A stretch of DNA of 54,698 nucleotides, from contig JAUXWT010000036.1 of the NCBI GenBank assembly GCA_030681475.1, forward strand, positions 1-54,698. The letters are read 5' to 3'. A model generated the notes under the pieces. That model worked only from the letters and a program-made list of their open reading frames with translations. It was not told where the DNA came from and made no database searches. This document shows, one piece after another, positions 35,114 to 42,294 of this stretch (within the stretch, counting starts at the first letter, position 1; each line of letters opens with the position of its first letter). The position numbers were made by a program, and so were the translations under genes. Origin of the DNA: Bacteroidales bacterium. Lineage in GTDB: Bacteria > Bacteroidota > Bacteroidia > Bacteroidales > FEN-979.

Positions 35114-36451
35114 ATGAAAAAAAATGTAATCATTATTGGTGCTGCCGGAAGAGATTTTCACAATTTCAACACGTATTATCGCGATAACGCGGGTTTTAAC
35201 GTGGTGGCTTTTACTGCTGCACAGATTCCGGACATAGATGGTCGAAAATACCCAGCCGCACTGGCTGGTAAGTTGTATCCGAAGGGCATTCCCATATATG
35301 CCGAATCGGAGTTGGTTCCGCTGATCAAAAAACACAATGTTGAAATCTGCAACTTTGGATACAGTGATGTTCCCTATCAAAAAGTCATGAATCTAAGTTC
35401 CATTGTCAATGCTGCCGGTTCAAATTTTTTACTGATCGGGACCAAGGATACCATGATTAAAAGCTCAAAGCCGGTCATTGCAGTTGGCGCCACACGTACC
35501 GGATGTGGAAAGAGTCAGACTTCACGCCGGATCATTGAGATTCTGATGGCAAAAGGCTTGAAGGTGGTCGCTGTTCGTCACCCGATGCCCTATGGCGATC
35601 TGGTAGCTCAGAAGGTTCAGCGTTTTGAAACTTTGAACGACCTGAAAAAACATAAGTGCACCATTGAAGAAATGGAAGAGTATGAGCCGCATGTAGTTCG
35701 GGGGAATGTCATTTATGCCGGAGTTGATTATGAAGCCATTCTCCGCGCCGCTGAGAAGGACCCCAAGGGTTGTGATATCATTTTGTGGGATGGCGGAAAC
35801 AACGATTTCCCGTTCTATAAGCCCGATCTGATGGTAACGGTGGCCGATCCACATCGTCCGGGGGCCGAATTGAACTATTATCCTGGTGAAGTCAATATCA
35901 GGATTGCTGATGTTGTTGTTCTGAACAAAATTGATTCTGCATACCCGGAACATATAAAAACCGTTCGTGACAACATTCAGCAAATCAATCCAAATGCTGT
36001 TGTTGTTGATGGCGCCTCCCCGATCCGCGTTGATGATGAATCAATCATACGCGGTAAAAGGGTTCTGGTGATCGAAGATGGCCCGACACTCACCCACGGC
36101 GAGATGAAGATCGGAGCAGGAGTTGTTGCCGCACAGAAATACGGTGCCGCCGAACTTGTTGATCCGCGCCCGTTTGTTGTCGGAAAATTAGCCGAAACCT
36201 TCCGGATTTACCCGAATATTGGCCAGTTGCTTCCGGCCATGGGCTACGGTGATCAGCAGGTAAAGGATCTCGAGACAACCATCAATAACACTGATTGCGA
36301 TTCAGTGATCATTGCCACCCCGATCGATCTCAACCGGCTTGTGAAGATAAAGAAACCGAACACACGTGTCTATTACGACCTCCAGGAGATCGGGAAACCC
36401 GACCTTGATGATATCCTGAATGTTTTTTTAAAAAAACATAAAATTAAATAG
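35114..36451 (+). CDS. Cyclic 2,3-diphosphoglycerate synthetase-like P-loop protein
   Basis: A 445-residue protein with an N-terminal Rossmann-like part (NVIIIGAAGRDFHNFNTYYRD) and a central P-loop GTPase/ATPase-like part: VGATRTGCGKSQTSRRI, LWDGGNNDFPFYKPDLMV, and VVLNKIDSA as an NKxD motif. Bacterial homologs are annotated as cyclic 2,3-diphosphoglycerate synthetase because of similarity to the archaeal enzyme, but the function in bacteria is not established. It has its own terminator and precedes pyrBI. No nearby gene reveals a pathway. Confidence 0.82.
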   Translation: MKKNVIIIGAAGRDFHNFNTYYRDNAGFNVVAFTAAQIPDIDGRKYPAALAGKLYPKGIPIYAESELVPLIKKHNVEICNFGYSDVPYQKVMNLSSIVNAAGSNFLLIGTKDTMIKSSKPVIAVGATRTGCGKSQTSRRIIEILMAKGLKVVAVRHPMPYGDLVAQKVQRFETLNDLKKHKCTIEEMEEYEPHVVRGNVIYAGVDYEAILRAAEKDPKGCDIILWDGGNNDFPFYKPDLMVTVADPHRPGAELNYYPGEVNIRIADVVVLNKIDSAYPEHIKTVRDNIQQINPNAVVVDGASPIRVDDESIIRGKRVLVIEDGPTLTHGEMKIGAGVVAAQKYGAAELVDPRPFVVGKLAETFRIYPNIGQLLPAMGYGDQQVKDLETTINNTDCDSVIIATPIDLNRLVKIKKPNTRVYYDLQEIGKPDLDDILNVFLKKHKIK

Positions 36452-36454
36452 TTA

Positions 36455-36484
36455 AAATCCCGGTACTCACCGGGATTTTTTTTT
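36455..36484 (+). terminator. Terminator overlapping the pyrB promoter
   Basis: AAATCCCGG (36455-36463) pairs with CCGGGATTT (36470-36478) around TACTCA, followed by TTTTTT. The T-run ends where the pyrB -7 box begins at 36484. Confidence 0.88.
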
Positions 36485-36491
36485 ATATTTG
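36484..36491 (+). promoter_or_regulatory. -7 box of the pyrBI operon
   Basis: TATATTTG, a TAnnTTTG match, starts at the end of the upstream terminator T-run. Transcription is expected near 36497, giving a leader of about 28 bases to the ATG at 36525. It rules out the in-frame TTG at 36489 as a start. Confidence 0.6.
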
Positions 36492-36524
36492 TTTTGTCGG
36501 CAATCATCATCTAACACACTGATA

Positions 36525-37436
36525 ATGAAAAATAAAAGTTTAGTTTCGATAAACGATTTCACACGTGAAGAGCATATCCGGATCCTTGAAATTGCCGGAG
36601 GATTTGAGAAACAACCCAAACAGCGCATTCTGGAGGATCATGTTGTAGCGACACTGTTTTTTGAACCTTCTACCAGGACACGCCTGAGTTTTGAAAGCGC
36701 AGCGACCCGTCTGGGCGCCCGTGTTATAGGGTTTACCGATTCATCGAGTTCCAGTGTTATAAAAGGCGAATCACTACGCGACACCATCCTCACGGTTAGT
36801 AATTATTGTGATATTATCGTAATGCGTCATCCCAGGGAAGGAAGCGCAAGATTTGCCAGCGAGGTTGCCAGGGTCCCGGTAATCAATGCAGGCGACGGGG
36901 CAAACCAACATCCCACACAAACACTGTTAGACCTGTATTCGATCAGGAAGACACAGGGATCTCTGGATAACCTCAATGTTGCTTTCGTAGGCGATCTCAA
37001 ATACGGACGTACCGTTCATTCCCTGGTTCAGGCGCTGTGCAACTACAATACGACCTTTCATCTGATATCCCCCCTTGAGTTGAAACTTCCAAGTTCTGTT
37101 AAAATTTCAATCAAAGAAAGAGATCTTGAGTACAGCCAATCCACCGACCTGCAGGATGTAATTTCAAAGGTTGATATTCTTTACATGACCCGGATCCAAA
37201 AGGAACGTTTTTCTGATCCCCTGGATTATGAAAAGGTCAAGAATGCCTATGTACTTCGTAACAGTATGCTTGAAGGCGCCAAACCCAATCTGAAGATACT
37301 TCATCCGCTTCCCAGGGTTAATGAGATCACGACCGACGTGGATGCCAACCCGAAAGCCTATTATTTCACCCAGGCGCTTAACGGGGTTTTCGTCCGTCAG
37401 GCATTGCTTGCCGCTATTCTTGGTGTTGTTGAATAA
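36525..37436 (+). CDS. pyrB: Aspartate carbamoyltransferase catalytic subunit
   Basis: PyrB (303 residues) condenses carbamoyl phosphate and aspartate in pyrimidine synthesis. The carbamoyl-phosphate motif FEPSTRTRLSFE is clear, followed by SSSVIKGESLRDT, GDGANQHPTQTLLDLYSI, GDLKYGRTVHSL and ILHPLPRVNEIT. The regulatory subunit gene pyrI follows 18 bases downstream, so the enzyme is the allosteric type. Start chosen at MKNKSLVSINDFTREEH. Confidence 0.97.
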   Translation: MKNKSLVSINDFTREEHIRILEIAGGFEKQPKQRILEDHVVATLFFEPSTRTRLSFESAATRLGARVIGFTDSSSSSVIKGESLRDTILTVSNYCDIIVMRHPREGSARFASEVARVPVINAGDGANQHPTQTLLDLYSIRKTQGSLDNLNVAFVGDLKYGRTVHSLVQALCNYNTTFHLISPLELKLPSSVKISIKERDLEYSQSTDLQDVISKVDILYMTRIQKERFSDPLDYEKVKNAYVLRNSMLEGAKPNLKILHPLPRVNEITTDVDANPKAYYFTQALNGVFVRQALLAAILGVVE

Positions 37437-37454
37437 CAGAAAATAGACCAAATC

Positions 37455-37922
37455 ATGGAAAAAGAAAATCTAAGGAAAGAACTTAAAGTATCGGCCATCG
37501 AAAACGGGACGGTCATCGACCATATCCCTTCAGGAAGTGTATTTCATGTCATCAAGATATTAAACCTTACAGAATATCAGAATCAACTGCTTATTGCCAC
37601 AAACCTCGACAGCCGTAAGATGGGTAAAAAAGGGATCATCAAGGTGAGCAATAAATTTTTCAAAAGCGATGAGATAAATAAAATTGCCTTGGTTGCTCCA
37701 ACGGCTACCCTGATCATCATAAAAAATTTCGAGGTGATCGAAAAGAAGAAGGTCGAGGTCCCCGATTATGCCGAGAATATTGTCAAGTGTTTTAACCCGA
37801 ATTGCATTACCAACAATGAAGAGATCAGTACGAAATTCAAGGTAACCGACAAAAAGGAGTTGAAACTGAGGTGCCATTTCTGTGAAAAGATAACTGCAAG
37901 GAACAACATCGCATTCCGATAA
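37455..37922 (+). CDS. pyrI: Aspartate carbamoyltransferase regulatory subunit
   Basis: The 155-residue PyrI has the nucleotide-binding domain (VSAIENGTVIDHIPSGSVFHVIKIL) and the zinc domain with two Cys pairs (CFNPNCI and CHFCEKI), which contacts PyrB. It confers CTP inhibition and ATP activation in enterobacterial homologs. The stop codon overlaps the ATG of the next gene (TAATG), indicating coupling. Confidence 0.96.
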   Translation: MEKENLRKELKVSAIENGTVIDHIPSGSVFHVIKILNLTEYQNQLLIATNLDSRKMGKKGIIKVSNKFFKSDEINKIALVAPTATLIIIKNFEVIEKKKVEVPDYAENIVKCFNPNCITNNEEISTKFKVTDKKELKLRCHFCEKITARNNIAFR

Positions 37923-38575
37923 TGTTGCATCACATAACAAAACTCATTGCTGAAGGCGAACACCAGCAACTTGATTTTAAATTTGAAATTGCCGATGCCC
38001 ATAAAATCGCCCGTACCCTGGTGGCCTTTGCGAATACCAACGGCGGACGCTTACTGGTTGGGGTAAAAGACAATGGGGCAATTGCCGGTGTGCGATCGGA
38101 GGAAGAATATTACATGGTCGAAGCCGCAGCCAAGATGTACTGCAAACCCACGGTTGACTTCAGTGTGAAAGAGTGGAACCTGAACAAAAAGACGATCCTT
38201 GAGGTCATTATCCTGAAAAGCGAAACCCGTCCGCATTTTGCCAAACAAACAGATGGCAACTGGTTAGCTTATCATCGGGTCAAAGATCAGAACTTTGTGG
38301 TGAACCGGATCCTGATGAGGGTTTGGAAACTTGAAAATGCACCGCGGGGAGTCTATTTAAAGATCACCGATCCGGAACGGTTCCTGCTGGAATACTTCGA
38401 AACAAACACTTCGATCACATTATCTAAATTCATGAGGCTTGCAGGAATTTCACGTAATAAGGCTGAAAATATACTGGTGAAATTTTTATTGCTGAAAATG
38501 ATACAGATAAACTTTACCGAAAATTTAACATTCTTCACATTGAACCCATCTGCAAAAGTATCAGGGAATGATTAA
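37922..38575 (+). CDS. AlbA_2 (Schlafen-like) domain protein with helix-turn-helix
   Basis: A 217-residue protein. Residues 1-110 match the AlbA_2 fold, found in Schlafen-type proteins (GEHQQLDFKFEIADAHKIARTLVAFANTNGGRLLVGVKDNG, then a gap to RVKDQNFVVNRI). The C-terminal part (ITLSKFMRLAGISRNKAENILVKFLLLKMIQIN) looks like a winged or small helix-turn-helix. It overlaps pyrI by one base, so it is in the pyrBI operon; a nucleic-acid-binding or regulatory role is likely, but any link to pyrimidine metabolism is inference from position. Confidence 0.8.
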   Translation: MLHHITKLIAEGEHQQLDFKFEIADAHKIARTLVAFANTNGGRLLVGVKDNGAIAGVRSEEEYYMVEAAAKMYCKPTVDFSVKEWNLNKKTILEVIILKSETRPHFAKQTDGNWLAYHRVKDQNFVVNRILMRVWKLENAPRGVYLKITDPERFLLEYFETNTSITLSKFMRLAGISRNKAENILVKFLLLKMIQINFTENLTFFTLNPSAKVSGND

Positions 38576-38580
38576 CTTTG
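38573..38580 (+). promoter_or_regulatory. Candidate -7 box of the 38591 gene
   Basis: TAACTTTG overlaps the stop codon of the preceding gene. The predicted transcription start lies about five bases before the ATG at 38591, so the mRNA would have hardly any leader. Confidence 0.5.
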
Positions 38581-38590
38581 TCGCACCAAT

Positions 38591-39226
38591 ATGAAACGAT
38601 CAGCAACTTTCACCGCTCTGTTTTTCATGTTTGTTCCGGCATTTTGCCAGATCATGCTGAACGATACCACCATCGGGAGTGGCGATGGCTTGTTCCAGCC
38701 AAAGAAATACGAATATGGCATCACTTTGGGGTCCCAATTCACCGCAGTCTCCGGATTTGGTTCGGCGCTGAATTCGTATATCACGCCGAGCTTTTCCTAT
38801 AACCTGAACAAGAGGTTACGGGTAGGTGGTGGTGTTAGCGTGATCCGGACAAATTATTTCCAAGCCAGGTCATTTTTTCAAAATGAGCAAGCCCTTGGTT
38901 CCAATGGTAATTTCACGAATGCTGTGGTATTTATTAACGGACAATATATTGTAAATGAACGGATTACCATCTCCGGCACAGCTTATAAACAAGTCCCTTT
39001 CAGTAAGGATCCACTGCCATACAATCCATTCAGCCCGGTTTCATCTCGCCAGGCACAGGGAATAAACTTTGAAGTTGGATATAAAGTTGGTGATCATATG
39101 TTTATCCAGGCTGGTTTTCGCTATTCAGAGGGTAATAACCCCTATTATGCTGACCCATTTAACAGAAATGTTTTTCAAAATTATCCTTTCGGACGCCAAC
39201 GGGGTTTTGGGATCGGTGGTAACTAA
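38591..39226 (+). CDS. Small outer-membrane beta-barrel-like protein
   Basis: The 211-residue product has a short signal peptide (MKRSATFTALFFMFVPAFCQ). The mature part alternates amphipathic strands and turns (YGITLGSQFTAVSGFGSALN, YITPSFSYNLNKRLRVGGGVSV, FTNAVVFINGQYIVNERITISGTAY), with periodic aromatic residues, typical of a small 8-stranded barrel. A Gly/Arg/Phe-rich end (NYPFGRQRGFGIGGN) follows. It precedes a group of other envelope genes on the same strand but has its own promoter candidate. Family not recognised. Confidence 0.7.
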   Translation: MKRSATFTALFFMFVPAFCQIMLNDTTIGSGDGLFQPKKYEYGITLGSQFTAVSGFGSALNSYITPSFSYNLNKRLRVGGGVSVIRTNYFQARSFFQNEQALGSNGNFTNAVVFINGQYIVNERITISGTAYKQVPFSKDPLPYNPFSPVSSRQAQGINFEVGYKVGDHMFIQAGFRYSEGNNPYYADPFNRNVFQNYPFGRQRGFGIGGN

Positions 39227-39239
39227 TAAATTCGCATTA

Positions 39240-39269
39240 TTGTGATGAGCCGTTTTTTTTCTATCTTTG
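39240..39269 (+). promoter_or_regulatory. Promoter of the cytochrome-like lipoprotein cluster
   Basis: TTG at 39240-39242 and TATCTTTG at 39262-39269 are separated by 19 bases, a close match to the Bacteroidota promoter pattern. It argues for the ATG at 39317 over an upstream ATG at 39242 that would lie in the promoter itself. Confidence 0.7.
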
Positions 39270-39316
39270 AAGGAAAAAACGAATTATCAACTTGTTGTCA
39301 ACCAACCGCAAGGAAC

Positions 39317-39691
39317 ATGAAGAACCTCATTCGTCCGATTGCCATATTATTTCTCCTTAATCTTATTCTGTCCGGTTGTTATTATGACAAAGAGAGTGAG
39401 TTATATCCACAGAAGCCTGTTTGTGATACAGCGGGTACAATGACATATTCACAGTCAATTATTCCGGTCGTGACGGCAAACTGCAATGTGTGCCACAGTA
39501 CTGCTGTTGCATCCGGTGGCGTTATCACCGATAATTACAACGATCTCAGTGTCGTTGCCAACGATGGAAGACTATGGGCTGCCGTGAACTGGACTGGCCC
39601 CGTCAGGATGCCACAAGGATTGGATAAGCTATCTGACTGCAATCTGACAAAAATCAAGAAGTGGGTTGACGCCGGAGTGCCAAATAATTAA
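39317..39691 (+). CDS. Monohaem cytochrome c-like lipoprotein
   Basis: A 124-residue lipoprotein (lipobox LILSGC, Cys21). The haem attachment site CNVCH is at residues 56-60, followed by the pattern of planctomycete-type/class I cytochromes (GGVITDNYNDLSVVAND, RMPQGLDKLSDCNLTKIKKWVDAGVPNN); the Met in VRMPQG is the probable distal ligand. It is likely an electron carrier at the periplasmic face of a membrane. The following OB-fold, YceI and DUF5777-like genes are on the same strand, separated by 40, 13 and 1 bases. Confidence 0.85.
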   Translation: MKNLIRPIAILFLLNLILSGCYYDKESELYPQKPVCDTAGTMTYSQSIIPVVTANCNVCHSTAVASGGVITDNYNDLSVVANDGRLWAAVNWTGPVRMPQGLDKLSDCNLTKIKKWVDAGVPNN

Positions 39692-39731
39692 CGATTAATT
39701 GAGAAATCACTGACAAAATTAATTCTTCAAC

Positions 39732-40169
39732 ATGAAAACCTGGATTAAAATTGTACTTGGAATCGTGGTGATTGGAATTATTGCCATATTCCTGATATAC
39801 AAGTTTGTATATAATAAAGAACATCCTGATTATGAGAATATTGAAGCATCAATTAGCTTGACCACCACAGAGCTTTACCAGGCGTTTAAAAGCAACAAGG
39901 ATGACGCCTCAGCCAGATACAACGGCCAGGTGATCGCACTTACAGGCAACCTTTCAAAGATCGAAGCCGTTGATTCTCTTGTAATTGCAGTATTTGTGTT
40001 TGAACAGGGCATTTTTGGCGATGAAGGCATCCGGTGCACCATGCTTCAGAAATTCAATGATGTTGCCGGCAAACTTCAACCTGACGGAGAGGTCAAGGTC
40101 AAGGGCTATTGTGCCGGATACAACGATACTGATGTAATCCTTGAGAAATGTTCAATCATAAACCAATAA
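39732..40169 (+). CDS. Membrane-anchored OB-fold protein (tRNA_anti-like family)
   Basis: The 145-residue protein has one N-terminal membrane helix (IKIVLGIVVIGIIAIFLIYKFVY) and a small beta domain of the OB_tRNA_anti-like type: NGQVIALTGNLSKIEAVDSLVIAVF, GIRCTMLQKFNDVAGKL, EVKVKGYCAGYNDTDVILEKCSI. Despite the family name, these are predicted periplasmic proteins with unknown ligands. Its position next to cytochrome and YceI genes is typical of this Bacteroidota cluster. Confidence 0.8.
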   Translation: MKTWIKIVLGIVVIGIIAIFLIYKFVYNKEHPDYENIEASISLTTTELYQAFKSNKDDASARYNGQVIALTGNLSKIEAVDSLVIAVFVFEQGIFGDEGIRCTMLQKFNDVAGKLQPDGEVKVKGYCAGYNDTDVILEKCSIINQ

Positions 40170-40182
40170 CCAAAATCAAGCC

Positions 40183-40737
40183 ATGCGAATCACTATAATA
40201 TTTTTTATAATTGCATTATTGTCAACCATTTCTGCTGATGCCCAGAAGTTTATCACCAAAACCGGATATATAAAATTTTATTCGGATGCGCCATTGGAAA
40301 AAATAGAAGCGCACAACCGCCAGGTCAACAGCGCTCTTGATTTCACAACCGGAGGCTTTGTTTTCAAAGTGCTTATGAAATCATTTGAATTTGAAAAAGC
40401 CCTGATGCAGGAACATTTCAATGAAAACTATGTAGATTCAGATAAATTTCCCAGCGCAACCTTTGTTGGAACGGTGACCAATATCAAAGATGTAAATCTT
40501 TCCCAGGATGGAATATACGATATAAATGTGGATGGAAAACTAACCATGCATGGTGTTACCAGGGAAATACATGAGAAAGGCACCTTTGAAGTGAAACAGG
40601 AGAAGTTGTTAGGAAAAGCGAAATTCAACCTTGTTGTCGCTGATTATAAAATCACTATTCCAGGCAATGTAGGAAATAATATATCCAATACTGTTGAAGT
40701 TACCGTTGAAATTACTTTGGAAAAAGCAAATTTGTAA
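40183..40737 (+). CDS. YceI-family periplasmic lipocalin-like protein
   Basis: A 184-residue secreted protein (signal peptide to about residue 20, FITKTGYIKFYSDAPLEKIEA at the mature N-terminus). YceI proteins form a beta-barrel that binds isoprenoid-like lipids such as quinones. The recognisable blocks are SGFEFEKALM-like KSFEFEKALMQEHFNENYVDS, KFPSATFVGTVTNIKDV, and KLTMHGVTREIHEKGTFEV. Linked to a cytochrome, a role around quinone or redox stress is possible. The next gene begins one base after its stop codon. Confidence 0.88.
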   Translation: MRITIIFFIIALLSTISADAQKFITKTGYIKFYSDAPLEKIEAHNRQVNSALDFTTGGFVFKVLMKSFEFEKALMQEHFNENYVDSDKFPSATFVGTVTNIKDVNLSQDGIYDINVDGKLTMHGVTREIHEKGTFEVKQEKLLGKAKFNLVVADYKITIPGNVGNNISNTVEVTVEITLEKANL

Positions 40738-40738
40738 A

Positions 40739-41644
40739 ATGAATAATAAATTACTGATTCTGCTCGCAATTATTGCTCCCTTTTTTGTTTCTACTGCAAA
40801 TGGACAGGATGAACTATTGTCGATGATCGAAAAAGGTGAGAAACAAACCATTGAATACACTACAGCTACATTTAAAACAACCCGCATGGTAATCGGGCAA
40901 TCTATTGAATTGCCACCCAAAGGGAACCTGCTTTTCTTAATAACCCACCATTTCGGCGCGTTAAATACCGGCTATGAAAACCTGTTTGGGCTGAAACAGG
41001 CGAGCATCAGGCTGGGTCTTGATTATGGATTAACACGCTGGCTTGGGTTTGGAGCCGGATTGAATTCGGACAGGAATACGTGGGATGGCTTCCTTAAATT
41101 CAAACTGCTGCGGCAAAGTAAAGGAGCCCGGGTAATGCCTGTTACCGTTGATTTGTTTGCCAATACGGCCATTTATACCAATAAATGGGCCGACCAGAAC
41201 CGGAAGAACTATTTTTCTTCCCGCCTCACCTATTCTGTTCAGGTGTTGATTGCCAGGAAATTATCAAATAGTTTGTCCCTCCAGATCACACCTTCCTATG
41301 TTCATAAAAATCTTGTTCCTGCTTCGGCCGATAAAAATGATATTTTTACACTGGGTGGTGGAGGTCGGATCAAGGTTAGCGACCGTGTTTCAATCAACGC
41401 AGAGTATCATCATCTCTTTACAGGCCAGGTTGTCTCAACCAAAGTTTATGACTCCTTCTCGTTGGGGGTTGATATTGAGACAGGTGGACATGTATTCCAG
41501 ATCTTCCTTACCAACTCTTATGGTGAATATGAACAGACCTTTCTTACCGACACAAGGGGCAAATGGTCAAACGGAGATATTTTCCTGGGATTCAACATCA
41601 CGAGGATGTTCACGATCGTGACGCCAAAAAGACTTCGGGATTAG
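40739..41644 (+). CDS. DUF5777-like outer-membrane beta-barrel protein
   Basis: The 301-residue protein (start at 40739; an upstream ATG at 40694 lies inside yceI) has a signal peptide (LLILLAIIAPFFVSTANGQ) and a barrel of alternating strands with aromatic belts (KGNLLFLITHHFGALNTGYENLFGL, GLDYGLTRWLGFGAGLN, RNYF... LTYSVQVLIARKLSNSLSLQITPSYV, VSINAEYHHLFTG). The HHFG motif and arrangement agree with DUF5777, a family found beside cytochromes and YceI in Bacteroidota. A porin or electron-transfer conduit is conceivable; function is unknown. Confidence 0.82.
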   Translation: MNNKLLILLAIIAPFFVSTANGQDELLSMIEKGEKQTIEYTTATFKTTRMVIGQSIELPPKGNLLFLITHHFGALNTGYENLFGLKQASIRLGLDYGLTRWLGFGAGLNSDRNTWDGFLKFKLLRQSKGARVMPVTVDLFANTAIYTNKWADQNRKNYFSSRLTYSVQVLIARKLSNSLSLQITPSYVHKNLVPASADKNDIFTLGGGGRIKVSDRVSINAEYHHLFTGQVVSTKVYDSFSLGVDIETGGHVFQIFLTNSYGEYEQTFLTDTRGKWSNGDIFLGFNITRMFTIVTPKRLRD

Positions 41645-41663
41645 GGTTTCTCAGGTGTTACCG

Positions 41664-41682
41664 TTACGTGTCACCTGTCACG
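41664..41682. repeat. Short repeat related to the tandem at 46447-46474
   Basis: TTACGTGTCACCTGTCACG, read in reverse complement, shares CGTGACAGGTGAC with the tandem repeat in front of the glycosyltransferase. Both copies sit in intergenic DNA after a gene. Possibly the same dispersed element in opposite orientation. Confidence 0.5.
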
Positions 41683-41705
41683 TATTATGCATTACATGTT
41701 CCAAA

Positions 41706-42281
41706 TCAAGAATCCGCAAGACGTTTGTACATCCGGCAACCTGTAAGATGGTCATTGACCATTCCGGCGGCCTGCATGAAAGCATAACATATCGTGCTGC
41801 CAACGAATTTAAATCCGCGTGCCTTCAAGTCCTTGCTCATGGCATCCGATTCGGGGGATAATACCGGCATTGCAGCAAGTGTTTTCAGTTTATTGTTGAT
41901 TGTCTTTCCCCCTGTGAATTGCCAGATGTATTTGTCAAAAGTCCCGAACTCTTGCTGTAATTCGAGAAAACACTTTGCATTTTGAATGGCACCGTTAATC
42001 TTGGCCTTATTCCTGATGATTCCGGCATCTGACATCAGGCGGTTAAAATCCTTTTCGCCGTATTTGGCTATTTTGTTTACATCAAAACCGTGGAAAGCTT
42101 TCCGGAAGTTCTCCCGTTTATGCAACACCGTACGCCAGCTCAGCCCGGCCTGAAAAGCATCAAGCACCAGGAATTCAAAGATTTTCTGATCATCATGCAA
42201 CGGAACGCCCCATTCTTCATCATGATACCTGATCATCAGGGGGTCGTTGGCAGGCCACTGGCATGTGGTAAGGTCTGACAT
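41706..42281 (-). CDS. tag: DNA-3-methyladenine glycosylase I
   Basis: Tag (191 residues) excises 3-methyladenine. The zinc ligands known in the E. coli enzyme are matched by Cys7, His20 (RYHDEEWG), and His/Cys in VNDHLTGCRMYKR. The helix-hairpin-helix region and the AFQAGLSWRTVLHKRENFRKAF block are also typical. It lies downstream of the PAS protein on the same strand (13 bases), so both may be transcribed together. Confidence 0.95.
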   Translation of the reverse strand: MSDLTTCQWPANDPLMIRYHDEEWGVPLHDDQKIFEFLVLDAFQAGLSWRTVLHKRENFRKAFHGFDVNKIAKYGEKDFNRLMSDAGIIRNKAKINGAIQNAKCFLELQQEFGTFDKYIWQFTGGKTINNKLKTLAAMPVLSPESDAMSKDLKARGFKFVGSTICYAFMQAAGMVNDHLTGCRMYKRLADS

Positions 42282-42294
42282 GTAATTTTCGATT

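Noticed and set aside
35522-35983. 153-codon minus-strand frame opposite the cyclic-diphosphoglycerate-synthetase-like gene
   Set aside because: No recognisable domain, fully inside a well-supported gene, and no intergenic signal for its expression.
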